Assembly: GCA_016199835.1 (NCBI GenBank)
Contig: JACQFX010000019.1
Span: 1-64,000 of the forward strand
DNA length: 64,000 bases
Origin: Nitrosomonadales bacterium
GTDB lineage: Bacteria > Pseudomonadota > Gammaproteobacteria > Burkholderiales > Gallionellaceae
Direction: 5' to 3'
Part shown: one piece after another, positions 52,114-62,868 of the stretch
Layout: every line of letters begins with the position of its first letter
Numbering within the stretch: position 1 is the stretch's first letter
Notes under the pieces: generated by a model
Told to the model about the DNA's origin: nothing
The model's database searches: none
Seen by the model: only the letters and a program-made list of their open reading frames with translations
Translations under genes and position numbers: made by a program

Positions 52114-53051
52114 GCGGGGGCTTGTCCCACGCGACGGTGTTGTTGCACGAAGCAGTTGTAGCCTTGCAGATCAAGCCGGGTGGCGTGTATGTGGATGGCA
52201 CCTTCGGACGCGGCGGGCATAGCCGTTTGATACTGGAGCAGTTGGGAGCGATGGGGCGTTTGATTGCTCTGGACAAGGATCCGGCGGCGTTGGCAGCGGC
52301 GCGGGAGATTGCCGATGTGCGTTTTCAGATAGTGCATAGCGGCTTTGTGCATCTGGCTGAAGTGTTGCGCAAGTTGTCCGTGGAAAAAGTGGATGGTGTA
52401 TTGCTCGATCTGGGCGTGTCGTCGCCGCAACTGGATGACGAACAGCGCGGTTTCAGTTTTCGCTTCAATGCGCCGCTGGACATGCGCATGGATACCAGCA
52501 GCGGACAGACTGCGGCACAGTGGCTGGAAACGGTGGATGAAAGTTTACTTGCAGAGGTAATACGCGATTATGGCGAGGAACGGTTTGCTAAACAGATTGC
52601 AAGAGCGCTTGTTATTGCGCGCCAGGAATGCCCCATCGCCACTACGCAGCAACTCACTGAAATCGTCGCCAAGGCTGTACGCACGCGCGAACCCGGGAAA
52701 AATCCGGCAACGCGCACCTTTCAGGCTATACGGATTTATCTCAACCAGGAACTCGAAGAGCTCGCGCAGGTGCTGCCGCAATGCGTGGATGCCTTGGCGC
52801 CGGGAGGCCGCATCGTGGTCATCAGTTTCCACTCGTTGGAAGACCGTATGGTGAAGCATTTTTTGCGCGACATGGCCGAAGGCGACAAACTGCCCCACAA
52901 GCTGCCGATCCGTGCCGCAGAAGTACCCATGGGCCGGCTGCGACTGGTTGGCAAAGTGGTGCGCGCGACAGAGCGGGAAGTCGCGGCAAACCCGCGCGCG
53001 CGCAGCGCGGTGATGCGCGTGGCAGAACATCCGGGAGGCGCGGGTGGCTAG
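52110..53051 (+). CDS. rsmH: 16S rRNA cytosine-1402 N4-methyltransferase
   Basis: A 313-residue methyltransferase modifying C1402 in the ribosomal P site. SAM-binding motifs are [17 protein letters not shown] and [10 protein letters not shown]; also [20 protein letters not shown] and the C-terminal [15 protein letters not shown]. The GTG at 52110 is used, overlapping mraZ; the next ATG is well inside the conserved region. The stop overlaps ftsL. Confidence 0.95.
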   Translation: MSGGLSHATVLLHEAVVALQIKPGGVYVDGTFGRGGHSRLILEQLGAMGRLIALDKDPAALAAAREIADVRFQIVHSGFVHLAEVLRKLSVEKVDGVLLDLGVSSPQLDDEQRGFSFRFNAPLDMRMDTSSGQTAAQWLETVDESLLAEVIRDYGEERFAKQIARALVIARQECPIATTQQLTEIVAKAVRTREPGKNPATRTFQAIRIYLNQELEELAQVLPQCVDALAPGGRIVVISFHSLEDRMVKHFLRDMAEGDKLPHKLPIRAAEVPMGRLRLVGKVVRATEREVAANPRARSAVMRVAEHPGGAGG

Positions 53052-53334
53052 GGTGCAAATACTTCTGCTGCTGGCCGTGATCGCTTGCGCGTTGGGTGTT
53101 GTGACCTCGCAACACAAGACGCGCAAATTGTTTGTGGAGCTGCAAAAAGAGAAAGACCGGGCACAACAGATGGAAGTGGAGTGGGGGCAATTGCAGCTTG
53201 AACAGAGCACTTGGGCGATGTCCGCGCGCGTGGAAAAGATTGCCGCCACAAAATTACAGATGCAGTTGCCCAAGGGCGGGCAACTCCGGTTTGTTCGCGA
53301 TGACCAGACGGAAGGGTTGGCGGCACAACCATGA
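53044..53334 (+). CDS. ftsL: cell division protein FtsL
   Basis: A 96-residue bitopic membrane protein of the divisome, forming a complex with FtsB and FtsQ. One hydrophobic segment at about 5-22 ([17 protein letters not shown]) is followed by a periplasmic heptad-rich helix ([29 protein letters not shown]). The GTG at 53044 overlaps rsmH by eight bases; the stop overlaps ftsI (ATGA). Confidence 0.93.
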   Translation: MARVQILLLLAVIACALGVVTSQHKTRKLFVELQKEKDRAQQMEVEWGQLQLEQSTWAMSARVEKIAATKLQMQLPKGGQLRFVRDDQTEGLAAQP

Positions 53335-55064
53335 GTTATAACGGCGCCTTAAAGACGACAGGAGTAGTGGCGCTGCCGCCGTGGCGTTCCAGCCTGCTGT
53401 TCCTTGTGTTATTGCTGGGCCTGTGCGCGCTGGTTGGGCGCGCGGTTTACCTGCAAGGCATACACAACGATTTTCTGCAGCAGAAAGGTGATGCGCGATA
53501 TGGCCGCACAGTGGACATCGTCGCGCATCGTGGCATGATCACCGACCGCTACGGTGAGCCGCTCGCTATCAGTACGCCAGTGGAGTCGGTCTGGGCCAGT
53601 TCGCAACAGGATGAAGCTGCGACCCCGGAGCAGGTGAGGCAGCTGGCGCAAGCGCTGGGCATGGATGCGCGCGATGTCAAAAATCGCTTGTTCGATGACT
53701 CGCGCGATTTCGTTTATCTCAAGCGTCAGATACCGCCCGAGCAGGCGGAGAAAGTGGTGCGCCTGGAAGTGCCGGGCGTATCGTTGCACCGTGAGTATCG
53801 CCGCTACTATCCCGGCGCAGACATGACGGCGCAATTGCTGGGCTTCACCGATGTGGATGATAACGGTCAGGAAGGTATCGAGCTGGCGTTGCAGGAGTTG
53901 CTCAGCGGCAAGGCAGGTAGCGAGCGTGTGATCAAGGACAGGCGCGGCCATATCGTCGAGGATGTGGCCAGCATACGCGCGCCGAAGCCTGGCAGCGATC
54001 TGGCATTGAGCTTGGACAGCAAGATGCAGTATCTGGCTTTCCGCGAGATCAAGCTGGCGGTGGAGCAGCATCACGCCAAGGCGGGTTCGATCGTTGTATT
54101 GGACGCGAAGAGCGGAGAGGTGCTGGCGCTGGCCAACTGGCCGAGCTACAACCCCAACAACCGCGACAAGCCCGCCACCAAGATGTTGCGCAATCGCGCC
54201 GTGACCGACTTGTTCGAGCCGGGCTCCACCATAAAACCGTTCACCGTGGCGACCGCGCTGGAGGCGGGCAAGTTCACGCCGGATAGTGTCATCAATACCG
54301 AGAATGGCGTATTCACCGTTGGTGGGCGCAAGATACACGACACACATCCGTATGCCTCGCTCACTGTGGCGCAGGTGATTCAGCACTCCAGTAATGTGGG
54401 TGCAGCCAAGATGGGACTGTCGCTGTCGCCGGAAACTTTCGGGAGCAGCCTGAGTGAAGCCGGCTTCGGCACGGCGACCGGCAGCGCATTTCCCGGCGAG
54501 GCGTCGGGCAAGCTGCGCGATTACCATAAGTGGATGCCGATCGAGCAGGCCAATATGTCATTTGGCAACGGCATGTCGGTCAACCTGTTGCAACTGGCGC
54601 GCGCTTATACCGTGTTCGCCAACGGCGGCGAGTTGAAGCCGGTGAGTTTTCTCCGGCAGGACGCGCCCGGCGTCGGCAAGCGGGTGTTCTCCGAAACCAC
54701 GGCGCGCGAAGTGCGCGACATGCTGGAGCTCGTGGTGCAACCCGGCGGCACGGCGCCGCAGGCGCAGATCAAGGGCTACCGCGTGGCAGGCAAGACTGGC
54801 ACTGCGCACAAGGTGGAAGGCGGACGCTACGTCGACCGCTATGTCGCCTCTTTCGTCGGCATGGCCCCGGCATCCAATCCGCGCCTGATCGTGGCGGTGA
54901 TGGTGGATGAGCCGACTGGAGAATATTACGGTGGCCTGATTGCTGCACCGTCGTTCAGCAATGTGATGGGCTCTGCGTTGCGTCTGCTCAACGTGCCCAA
55001 TGATGCGCCGCTCGGCAATGTGATGATGCCGCCTGCGGGAGATGATGCGAAGGAGGAGACATGA
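53331..55064 (+). CDS. ftsI: peptidoglycan transpeptidase FtsI (PBP3)
   Basis: A 577-residue septal class B penicillin-binding protein. One N-terminal membrane segment (about 20-42), a pedestal domain, and the transpeptidase with the active-site Ser in EPGSTIKPFTV (about residue 299), HSSNVG (SxN) and AGKTGTAHK (KTG). It cross-links septal peptidoglycan together with FtsW, also in this cluster. It overlaps ftsL and murE by four bases each. Confidence 0.96.
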   Translation: MSYNGALKTTGVVALPPWRSSLLFLVLLLGLCALVGRAVYLQGIHNDFLQQKGDARYGRTVDIVAHRGMITDRYGEPLAISTPVESVWASSQQDEAATPEQVRQLAQALGMDARDVKNRLFDDSRDFVYLKRQIPPEQAEKVVRLEVPGVSLHREYRRYYPGADMTAQLLGFTDVDDNGQEGIELALQELLSGKAGSERVIKDRRGHIVEDVASIRAPKPGSDLALSLDSKMQYLAFREIKLAVEQHHAKAGSIVVLDAKSGEVLALANWPSYNPNNRDKPATKMLRNRAVTDLFEPGSTIKPFTVATALEAGKFTPDSVINTENGVFTVGGRKIHDTHPYASLTVAQVIQHSSNVGAAKMGLSLSPETFGSSLSEAGFGTATGSAFPGEASGKLRDYHKWMPIEQANMSFGNGMSVNLLQLARAYTVFANGGELKPVSFLRQDAPGVGKRVFSETTAREVRDMLELVVQPGGTAPQAQIKGYRVAGKTGTAHKVEGGRYVDRYVASFVGMAPASNPRLIVAVMVDEPTGEYYGGLIAAPSFSNVMGSALRLLNVPNDAPLGNVMMPPAGDDAKEET

Positions 55065-56587
55065 GTCCTTCTGCATTCCGGCCTGAGCTGCTCTTGTCTC
55101 TCGGTGTGTCCATCACTCGCCTGGTGACGGACAGCCGCATGGTGACGCCGGGCGACACCTTCGTTGCTTACCCTGGCGGACAGGCGGACGGGCGCCAATT
55201 CATCGCGCAGGCGATCGCGCATGGAGCGAATGCAGTGATCTACGAAGCGCACGGTTTTAACTGGAACAATGCATGGTCGGTGCCCAATCTGGCAGTCGCA
55301 GACCTGCGCCATCACGCGGGCGAGATCGCCAGTCATGTCTATCGCGAGCCATCCCGGAAATTGTGGATGGTCGGTGTCACCGGCACCAACGGCAAGACTT
55401 CTTGCAGTCACTGGATCGCGCAATCATTGGCCGCACTGGACAGGAAGACTGCGCTGGTCGGTACGCTGGGCAACGGATTTCCAGACAATTTGCAGCCTGC
55501 ACTGAACACTACGCCGGACGCAATCTGCCTGCATGGCCTGCTGGCAGATTATCTGGCGCAGGGCGCGCAGGCGGTGGCGATGGAAGTGTCCTCGCATGCG
55601 CTGAAACAGGGGCGGGTGAACGCTGTGGCATACGATGTGGCGCTGTTCACCAATCTCAGCCGCGACCATCTCGATTATCACGGCGACATGCAAAGTTACG
55701 GCGCGGCCAAGCGCCGCCTGTTCGGCTGGAAGCGGCTCAAGTATGCCGTACTCAATCTCGATGACGCATTCGGTGCCGAACTTGCGGTGCAGTTGCAGGA
55801 TGCGGAAGTCGAAGTGGTGGGCTATGGTTTGAACGATGGCGCATTGAAACTGGCGGAGCGCCTCGGCGTGCGCATGGTGTTCGGCGGCGCGCTGCAGATG
55901 GACGCGCAGGGCATCAGGTTGCAAGTGCATTCGAGCTGGGGCGGCGCTGTGCTGAACAGTCCGCTGCTCGGGCGTTTCAATGCCGAGAATCTGCTCGGCG
56001 TGCTGGCTGTGCTGCTGGTCAGCGATGTGGGGCTGGACGCTGCGGTGCGCGAGTTGCAGCAGGTGCAAGCCGTGCCCGGACGCATGCAGTCCTTTGGAGG
56101 CAACGGGCGTCCCGCCGTGGTGGTGGATTACGCGCATACGCCAGATGCGCTGGAAAAGGTGTTGCAGGCCTTGCGTGAAGTGGTGCATGCCGGTGGCGGG
56201 AAACTGCTATGCGTATTCGGCTGCGGCGGCGACCGCGATAGCGGCAAGCGCCCGATGATGGGCACGGTCGCGGCGAAACTCGCTGATGTATGCATCGTCA
56301 CCAGCGACAATCCGCGCAGCGAAGATCCGGACGCCATCATCGCCGCCATCGTTGCCGGCATGGGCGGCTGGAACTATCGCATCATCGAAGATCGCGCCGA
56401 AGCCATAGCGCAGGCGATACACCATGCGCAGGCAGCGGATACCGTGCTGCTGGCGGGCAAGGGGCATGAGCCGTATCAGGAGATCAAGGGTGTGAGACAT
56501 CCGTTCAGCGATGTCGAGATGGCGCAACGCGCGTTGGTGGCGTGGACACCTGGCCAGGCACCGGATATGCGGGAGGCAAAAGCATGA
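55061..56587 (+). CDS. murE: UDP-MurNAc-tripeptide synthetase (meso-DAP adding)
   Basis: A 508-residue ligase adding meso-diaminopimelate to UDP-MurNAc-L-Ala-D-Glu. ATP loop TGTNGKTSC is at about residue 107, then the carbamylated-Lys region and VVVDYAHTPDALEKVL. TSDNPRSEDP contains the DNPR motif that marks meso-DAP rather than lysine specificity. It overlaps ftsI and murF by four bases each. Confidence 0.96.
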   Translation: MSPSAFRPELLLSLGVSITRLVTDSRMVTPGDTFVAYPGGQADGRQFIAQAIAHGANAVIYEAHGFNWNNAWSVPNLAVADLRHHAGEIASHVYREPSRKLWMVGVTGTNGKTSCSHWIAQSLAALDRKTALVGTLGNGFPDNLQPALNTTPDAICLHGLLADYLAQGAQAVAMEVSSHALKQGRVNAVAYDVALFTNLSRDHLDYHGDMQSYGAAKRRLFGWKRLKYAVLNLDDAFGAELAVQLQDAEVEVVGYGLNDGALKLAERLGVRMVFGGALQMDAQGIRLQVHSSWGGAVLNSPLLGRFNAENLLGVLAVLLVSDVGLDAAVRELQQVQAVPGRMQSFGGNGRPAVVVDYAHTPDALEKVLQALREVVHAGGGKLLCVFGCGGDRDSGKRPMMGTVAAKLADVCIVTSDNPRSEDPDAIIAAIVAGMGGWNYRIIEDRAEAIAQAIHHAQAADTVLLAGKGHEPYQEIKGVRHPFSDVEMAQRALVAWTPGQAPDMREAKA

Positions 56588-57966
56588 TGCTGCTGTCGCA
56601 AGCCGCGCAAGTGTTGAGCGGCAAGCTCATCGGGTCGGACGTGGAATTCTCTGCCGTGTCCACCGACAGCCGCAAGATCGCGGCGGGCGATCTGTTCATC
56701 GCGCTGAAGGGTGAGAATTTCGATGGCAGTGCATTCGTTGCGGGCGCTGCAAGCGATGGTGCTGTCGCGGCGCTGGTGAATGCAGCGAGTTATTCTGGCG
56801 GCACATCGCCTTGTCCCCTGCTGCTGGTGGACGATACGCGTCTCGCACTGGGGCAGCTCGCCGCGTACTGGCGCGCGCAGTTTCCCATTCCCGTAGTGGC
56901 GCTGACCGGCAGCAATGGCAAGACCACGGTGAAGGAGATGCTGGCGTCCATCCTGCGTGTGGCGGCAGGGAACCCCGACGCGGTATTGGCGACGGAGGGC
57001 AACCTCAATAATGACATCGGCATGCCGCTCACCTTGCTCAAGCTGCGCGCCGCGCACCGCTATGCGGTGATCGAAATGGGCATGAATCATCCCGGTGAAA
57101 TCGATTATCTCACTCGCATCGCCTGCCCCGATGTCGCCATCGTGAATAACGCATCTGGCGCGCATCTGGCCGGGCTGGGCACCGTCGAGGCAGTGGCGCT
57201 CGCCAAGGGCGAGATATTTGCCGGGCTGAAGGGAGAGGGCGTCGCCGTCATTAATGCGGACGATGACTTTGCGCCACTGTGGCGTGGATACGCCGCCACA
57301 TACCAGGTGATGGATTTTGCTCTGGAGCATGCCGCTGCCGTGCGCGGCAACGGGCAGGCAGCCGCAGAGGGTACGCAAATGAGCGTGAATACCCCCGCCG
57401 GAGATTTTGTCGTGCGCCTGCAAGTGCCGGGTATGCACAATGCACGCAATGCACTGGCTGCGAGCGCCGCCGCCGTCGCCTTGAATATTCCGTTGCCTGC
57501 CATTGCGGCGGGGCTGGAAAAATTCGACGGCGTCGCCGGACGCATGCAGCGCAAATCCGCGCGATGCGGTGCACTGCTGATAGACGATAGTTATAACGCC
57601 AATCCCGCCTCGATGCGTGCGGCGCTGGCCGTGCTGGCGCAGATGTCGGGCAAACGTATTTTCGTGATGGGTGACATGGGTGAGCTGGGTGTGGACGCAG
57701 CTCGCTTCCATGCGGAGATAGGTGCGGACGCGAAACGGCTGGGCATCCAGCGCTTGCTGGCGCTGGGCGAATTGAGCCGCGAGGCCGTGCGCGCATGCGG
57801 CGCGGACGCGCAGCATTTCGAGCATATAGAGGATTTGCTGGCCGAACTGGATAGAGAGATGGGCGCAGGCAGCACGGTGCTGGTCAAGGGCTCGCGCTTC
57901 ATGAGAATGGAACGGGTAGTGGCGCATTGCTGTGCGCAAGAGGAGGAAGCATGCTGCTCGCATTAG
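56584..57966 (+). CDS. murF: UDP-MurNAc-tripeptide-D-Ala-D-Ala ligase
   Basis: A 460-residue ligase completing the pentapeptide precursor with D-Ala-D-Ala. ATP loop [17 protein letters not shown] is at about residue 108, [19 protein letters not shown] follows, and the C-terminal [18 protein letters not shown] is typical. The ATG at 56584 overlaps murE (ATGA); a second ATG follows directly. The stop lies 16 bases inside the start of mraY. Confidence 0.96.
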   Translation: MMLLSQAAQVLSGKLIGSDVEFSAVSTDSRKIAAGDLFIALKGENFDGSAFVAGAASDGAVAALVNAASYSGGTSPCPLLLVDDTRLALGQLAAYWRAQFPIPVVALTGSNGKTTVKEMLASILRVAAGNPDAVLATEGNLNNDIGMPLTLLKLRAAHRYAVIEMGMNHPGEIDYLTRIACPDVAIVNNASGAHLAGLGTVEAVALAKGEIFAGLKGEGVAVINADDDFAPLWRGYAATYQVMDFALEHAAAVRGNGQAAAEGTQMSVNTPAGDFVVRLQVPGMHNARNALAASAAAVALNIPLPAIAAGLEKFDGVAGRMQRKSARCGALLIDDSYNANPASMRAALAVLAQMSGKRIFVMGDMGELGVDAARFHAEIGADAKRLGIQRLLALGELSREAVRACGADAQHFEHIEDLLAELDREMGAGSTVLVKGSRFMRMERVVAHCCAQEEEACCSH

Positions 57967-59054
57967 CGCAATGGTTCGCGCAAGACATCCGCACCTTCAG
58001 CGTGTTCAACTACATCACGCTGCGCGCCGTGCTGGCCGCGATGACTGCGCTGTTCATTTCTTTCATGGTAGGCCCGGCGATGATACGCAAGCTGGCCGCG
58101 ATGAAGATCGGCCAGGCCGTGCGCACCGATGGCCCGCAAACGCATCTGGTCAAGGCCGGCACACCGACCATGGGCGGCGCGCTGATACTTACTTCGATCG
58201 CCATCACCACGCTGCTGTGGGGCGACCTGCACAATCCTTATATCTGGGTCGCGCTGTTCACCACGCTGGGCACGGGCGCCATCGGCTGGGTGGATGATTA
58301 CCGCAAGGTTGTCTATCGCAATCCCAAGGGCTTGTCGGCCAAAGCCAAGATGTTCTGGCAATCGCTGATTGCACTGGCCGTGGGTATCTATCTGTGGCAA
58401 CACGCCAGCTCGCCGGCGCACACCGAGCTCATCGTGCCGTTCTTCAAGTTCGTGGTGATCCCGCTGGGCGCTTTGGGATTCATCACGCTGGTTTATCTGG
58501 TCATCGTCGGCAGCAGCAATGCGGTGAACCTGACCGACGGCCTCGACGGTCTGGCGATTATGCCGACGGTGTTGGTGGCAAGCGCGCTCGCGATTTTCTC
58601 CTATGTGGCGGGCCATGCGGTGTTCTCCAAATATCTGGGCATGCCTTACATCCCCGGCGCAGGCGAACTCGCGGTGTTTTGCGCCGCGATAGCCGGGGCA
58701 GGGTTGGCTTTCCTGTGGTTCAACGCTTATCCGGCGGAAGTGTTCATGGGCGACGTGGGCGCACTGGCGCTCGGTGCGGCGCTGGGAGTGGTGGCCGTGA
58801 TCGTGCGCCAGGAACTGGTGCTGTTTATCATGGGCGGCGTGTTCGTGGTCGAGGCCGTGTCGGTGATGTTGCAGGTGTCGTACTTCAAATACACCAAGAA
58901 AAAATACGGCGAGGGAAAACGCATCCTGCTGATGGCGCCCTTGCATCATCACTTCGAACAGAAGGGCTGGAAAGAAACGCAGGTCGTGGTGCGCTTCTGG
59001 ATCATAACGATGTTGCTGGTGTTGTTGGGGTTAGCGACGTTGAAGTTGAGATAA
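57951..59054 (+). CDS. mraY: phospho-MurNAc-pentapeptide transferase
   Basis: A 367-residue polytopic inner-membrane enzyme that makes lipid I from UDP-MurNAc-pentapeptide and undecaprenyl phosphate. About ten hydrophobic segments. Catalytic loops are visible as [10 protein letters not shown] (Asp pair), [28 protein letters not shown] and the His-rich [16 protein letters not shown]. The ATG at 57951 overlaps murF. A family B repeat lies between it and murD. Confidence 0.96.
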   Translation: MLLALAQWFAQDIRTFSVFNYITLRAVLAAMTALFISFMVGPAMIRKLAAMKIGQAVRTDGPQTHLVKAGTPTMGGALILTSIAITTLLWGDLHNPYIWVALFTTLGTGAIGWVDDYRKVVYRNPKGLSAKAKMFWQSLIALAVGIYLWQHASSPAHTELIVPFFKFVVIPLGALGFITLVYLVIVGSSNAVNLTDGLDGLAIMPTVLVASALAIFSYVAGHAVFSKYLGMPYIPGAGELAVFCAAIAGAGLAFLWFNAYPAEVFMGDVGALALGAALGVVAVIVRQELVLFIMGGVFVVEAVSVMLQVSYFKYTKKKYGEGKRILLMAPLHHHFEQKGWKETQVVVRFWIITMLLVLLGLATLKLR

Positions 59055-59055
59055 G

Positions 59056-59103
59056 GCGTAGGGCGGGCTCTGCCCGCCATGTCGGGCGAAGCCCGACCTA
59101 CAT
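59056..59103. repeat. palindromic repeat between mraY and murD (family B)
   Basis: CGTAGGGCGGGCTCTGCCCG then CATG then TCGGGCGAAGCCCGACCTAC, a partly matched palindrome. It sits within the dcw operon in a 64-base gap, where it would be transcribed as a hairpin. Confidence 0.85.
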
Positions 59104-59118
59104 TGGGGATCAAACGTG

Positions 59119-60540
59119 ATGCAATGGGCTGACAAAAAAGTGCTGGTGCTCGGTCTCGGTGAGACCGGGCTGTCGCTCGTGCGCTGGTTGAGCGCGCAGA
59201 GTGCGCACGTGCGCGCCGCCGACAGCCGCGACCTGCCGCCATCGTTGAACACACTGCGCGAACAATACCCCGAGGTGGAATTGCGCTGCGGCGTGTTCCG
59301 CAGCGAGTTGCTCGATGGCATGGAGTTGATCGCGGCCAGCCCCGGCGTACCTTTGCGCGACCCCTTGCTGGTGAAGGCCGCAGAGCGCGGCATCCCCATC
59401 ATGGGCGACATCGAGTTGTTTGCGCAACGGATGGAAATGGAAAGCCGGGATGCGGCAAACAAGAAACCCGTGGTCATCGCTATCACGGGTTCCAACGGCA
59501 AGACTACAGTGACCAGCATGGTGGGTGCGATGTGCCGCGAGGCCGGTCTGGATACCGTGGTGGCGGGCAACATTTCGCCGGCGGTGCTGGATGTGTTGCT
59601 GGATCGCGAGTGCAAACAACCGGACGTGTGGGTGCTGGAACTGTCCAGCTTTCAACTGGAGACGACATACTCGCTCAGCGCCGATGCGGCGACCGTGCTC
59701 AACATCAGCGAGGATCATCTGGATCGTTATGCCGACATGGGCGAATACATTGCCGCCAAGGCGCGCGTATTCCGCAGCAACGGGCGCGTGAGTGGCGTGC
59801 AGGTGGTCAACCGCGACGATACAAACAGCATGGGCATGGCGCTGTCTGGCCGGCTGACGATCGCGTTCGGGCTGAATGAACCTTCCCCCAAGCACGAGGA
59901 CGATTGGGGTGTAGTGCATGATGCGGGTGAGACCTGGCTGGTGCAGGGGCAGCAGCGCGTGTTAAACGCCGATGAGTTGCAAGTCGCGGGCATGCATAAC
60001 GTGGCGAATGCGCTGGCAGCATTGGCCTTGTGCCGCAACGTCGGTTTGCCGCTGCGCCCATTGTTGAATGCCTTGCGTGTATTCAAGGGGCTGCCGCATC
60101 GCGTGGAATGGGTCACAGAGATCAGGGATGTGATCTATTACGACGATTCCAAGGGCACCAACGTCGGCGCTTCCGTGGCAGCGCTGCAAGGGCTGGGGCG
60201 CAAGAGCGTGTTGATCGCGGGCGGCGATGGCAAGGGGCAGGATTTCACGCCGCTGGCCCCGGCAGTGGCGCAGCATGCGCGCGCAGTGGTGCTGATCGGG
60301 CGCGATGCAGACAAGATCGCTGAGGCGCTGAAAGATTGTGGTGTGCTGCTGGCGCCCGCGCGCGATATGGACGATGCGGTGTGGCAGGCCGCCGCCATGG
60401 CTTTGCCGGGCGATGCAGTGCTGCTGTCGCCGGCTTGCGCCAGCTTCGATATGTTCCGCAATTACGAATACCGCGCAAAAGCGTTCATCGCCGCAGTGCA
60501 GGCTTTGCAACAGGAGGTGTCATGCACACGGCAATCCTGA
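59119..60540 (+). CDS. murD: UDP-MurNAc-L-alanine-D-glutamate ligase
   Basis: A 473-residue ligase adding D-Glu to UDP-MurNAc-L-Ala. The N-terminal nucleotide-binding [20 protein letters not shown] loop [17 protein letters not shown] (about residue 120), and C-terminal [13 protein letters not shown] are present. ATG at 59119 is preferred over GTG at 59116. It overlaps ftsW by 19 bases. Confidence 0.95.
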   Translation: MQWADKKVLVLGLGETGLSLVRWLSAQSAHVRAADSRDLPPSLNTLREQYPEVELRCGVFRSELLDGMELIAASPGVPLRDPLLVKAAERGIPIMGDIELFAQRMEMESRDAANKKPVVIAITGSNGKTTVTSMVGAMCREAGLDTVVAGNISPAVLDVLLDRECKQPDVWVLELSSFQLETTYSLSADAATVLNISEDHLDRYADMGEYIAAKARVFRSNGRVSGVQVVNRDDTNSMGMALSGRLTIAFGLNEPSPKHEDDWGVVHDAGETWLVQGQQRVLNADELQVAGMHNVANALAALALCRNVGLPLRPLLNALRVFKGLPHRVEWVTEIRDVIYYDDSKGTNVGASVAALQGLGRKSVLIAGGDGKGQDFTPLAPAVAQHARAVVLIGRDADKIAEALKDCGVLLAPARDMDDAVWQAAAMALPGDAVLLSPACASFDMFRNYEYRAKAFIAAVQALQQEVSCTRQS

Positions 60541-61685
60541 AAGCTCCGCGCGCGGCGCTGGCGGAATACGATCAGATGCTGACCTGGGTCGTACTCGCGT
60601 TGTTGTGCATCGGTCTGGTGATGGTGTACTCGGCTTCCATCGCGACGGCCGAGGACAGCAAGTTTACCGGCTTCCACCCGACCTATTATCTGGTGCGCCA
60701 CGGGATATTCATTTTTGTCGGCCTCGCCGCCGGAGTCGCTGCATTCCAGGTGAAAGTGGAGACCTGGCAGAAACTTGCCCCCTGGCTATTCATGGCGGGC
60801 GTGCTGCTGCTGGTGCTGGTGCTGATACCCGGCGTGGGCAAGTCGGTCAATGGCAGCCGCCGCTGGCTATCGTTATTCGTCATTAATCTGCAACCGTCTG
60901 AATTGATGAAGCTGTTCGCCGTACTGTATGCGGCCGATTACACGGTGCGCAAGGGCGTGGTCAAACACACTTTCGTCAAGGCTTTCCTGCCGATGTTCTC
61001 GGTGATGGGGCTGGTCGGCGCGCTGCTGCTGCTGGAGCCGGACATGGGGGCGTTCGTGGTGATCTGCTCGATCGCCATCTGCACCTTGTGGCTGGGCGGT
61101 TTCAACCTCAAGGTATTCGGCATGCTGATGTTCGCCCTGCCGCTGGCTTTCGTCGTACTCATCGGTTCCTCTCCTTACCGCATGCAGCGCATCAAAGGTT
61201 TCTGGGACCCTTGGTCCGACCCGTTCGGCAAGGGTTATCAGTTGAGTCATGCTTTGATCGCCTTCGGGCGCGGCGAATGGTTCGGCGTAGGGCTGGGCGC
61301 CAGCGTGGAGAAGCTATTCTACCTGCCGGAAGCGCATACCGATTTTCTGCTGGCGGTGATTGCCGAGGAACTCGGCTTTGTCGGCGTATGTGTCGTCATC
61401 CTGCTGTTCGCCGGGGTGCTGGTTCGCGCGTTCGCCATCGGTCGCCAGGCCGCGTTCCTGGATCGTCAGTTCGCCGCGCTGCTGGCGCAGGGCACGGCCG
61501 TATGGCTGGCCGTGCAGGCCATGATCAATATCGGCGTGAATATGGGCGTGTTGCCTACCAAAGGGCTGACCCTGCCCTTCCTGAGTTTCGGCGGCAGCGG
61601 TGTGGTGGTGAACTGTATCGCGGTGGCGATCCTGCTGCGTATTGATTGGGAGAACAGGCGAATGATGCGAGGGCAAACGATATGA
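60522..61685 (+). CDS. ftsW: septal peptidoglycan glycosyltransferase FtsW
   Basis: A 387-residue SEDS-family polymerase with about ten membrane segments, working with FtsI to make septal peptidoglycan. Conserved segments are [28 protein letters not shown], the periplasmic loop with [46 protein letters not shown] and [10 protein letters not shown]. The ATG at 60522 follows AGGAGG. It overlaps murD. Confidence 0.96.
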   Translation: MHTAILKAPRAALAEYDQMLTWVVLALLCIGLVMVYSASIATAEDSKFTGFHPTYYLVRHGIFIFVGLAAGVAAFQVKVETWQKLAPWLFMAGVLLLVLVLIPGVGKSVNGSRRWLSLFVINLQPSELMKLFAVLYAADYTVRKGVVKHTFVKAFLPMFSVMGLVGALLLLEPDMGAFVVICSIAICTLWLGGFNLKVFGMLMFALPLAFVVLIGSSPYRMQRIKGFWDPWSDPFGKGYQLSHALIAFGRGEWFGVGLGASVEKLFYLPEAHTDFLLAVIAEELGFVGVCVVILLFAGVLVRAFAIGRQAAFLDRQFAALLAQGTAVWLAVQAMINIGVNMGVLPTKGLTLPFLSFGGSGVVVNCIAVAILLRIDWENRRMMRGQTI

Positions 61686-61713
61686 ATTTAATCCTCGCAA
61701 GAATGGATGTAGG

Positions 61714-61761
61714 CGTAGGTTGGGCTGCGCCCGCCATGTCGGGCATAGCCCGACCTACGTT
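61714..61761. repeat. palindromic repeat between ftsW and murG (family B)
   Basis: CGTAGGTTGGGCTGCGCCCG then CATG then TCGGGCATAGCCCGACCTAC. It occupies half of the 100-base gap between two genes that are usually adjacent in the dcw cluster. Confidence 0.85.
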
Positions 61762-61785
61762 CCAGCTCCTGCTCTGGGGCGGGAT

Positions 61786-62868
61786 ATGAAAAAGAGACCT
61801 TCCATCCTGATCATGGCCGGCGGCACAGGCGGCCATATATTCCCGGCCTTGGCCGTTGCCGACGAACTGCGTGCGCAAGGCTGGAAAGTCACCTGGATGG
61901 GTGCGCCCGGCAGCATGGAATTCGAACTGGTGCCCAAGCACGGTTACAAGTTGGTCATGGTGGATTTCTCCGGGCTGCGCGGCAAGGGGCTGCTGACCAA
62001 ATTGCTGTTGCCGTTCACGCTGTCGCTGGCGCTGTGGCAAAGCGCGATGGCGCTGCTGAGTTGCCGTCCCGATGTGGTGCTGGGCATGGGCGGCTACATC
62101 ACTTTCCCCGGCGGACTCATGGCTAAATTGCTGGGTTACCCGCTGGTGATCCATGAGCAGAACTCCATCGCCGGGTTGAGCAACAAGACTCTGGTGCGCT
62201 GGGCCACGCGCGTGTTGAGCGGCTTCCCCGATGTGCTGCCGGGCGCCGTATGGTGCGGCAATCCGGTGCGCAAAGAAATCGCCGCGCTGGCCGAGCCGCA
62301 GCAGCGCTACGCCGCGCGCAGCGGCAAGTTGAATGTGATGGTGCTGGGCGGCAGTCTGGGGGCGAAGGCGATCAACGAATGCATGCCAAAAGCACTGGCG
62401 CTGCTGCCCGAAGGATCGCGCCCCGACGTGTTGCACCAGACCGGCGCCAGACATCTCGAAAGCGTGCAGGCTGCATATCGGCAGGCAGGCGTCACGGGCG
62501 CGGAAGTCCAGCCTTTCCTCGACAACATGGCGTTTTTCTATGCGCAGGCCGATCTGGTGATTTGCCGCGCCGGGGCGCTGACTGTCGCCGAACTCGCGGC
62601 AGCGGGCGTGGCGAGCATATTGATCCCGTTCCCGTTTGCGGTGGATGACCACCAGACGGCGAACGCGCATTTCCTCAGCGACCGGGATGCGGCGATCCTG
62701 TTGCCGCAAAACGAATTGAACCCGCAGCGTCTGGCCGAACTGCTGCGCGATATGACGCACGAGCGCACGCTGCAAATGGCGCAGGCCGCGCGTCAACAGG
62801 CCAAGCCGGGCGCAGCGCAGTGCGTGGCTGAAATCTGTGTGGAACTCGCCGGGAGAGGCAAGAAGTGA
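61786..62868 (+). CDS. murG: UDP-GlcNAc-lipid I N-acetylglucosaminyltransferase
   Basis: A 360-residue peripheral membrane glycosyltransferase (GT28) that turns lipid I into lipid II. The N-terminal [31 protein letters not shown], the inter-domain IHEQNSIAG and the donor-binding [32 protein letters not shown] are visible. The ATG at 61786 is used; the stop overlaps murC (GTGA). Confidence 0.96.
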   Translation: MKKRPSILIMAGGTGGHIFPALAVADELRAQGWKVTWMGAPGSMEFELVPKHGYKLVMVDFSGLRGKGLLTKLLLPFTLSLALWQSAMALLSCRPDVVLGMGGYITFPGGLMAKLLGYPLVIHEQNSIAGLSNKTLVRWATRVLSGFPDVLPGAVWCGNPVRKEIAALAEPQQRYAARSGKLNVMVLGGSLGAKAINECMPKALALLPEGSRPDVLHQTGARHLESVQAAYRQAGVTGAEVQPFLDNMAFFYAQADLVICRAGALTVAELAAAGVASILIPFPFAVDDHQTANAHFLSDRDAAILLPQNELNPQRLAELLRDMTHERTLQMAQAARQQAKPGAAQCVAEICVELAGRGKK

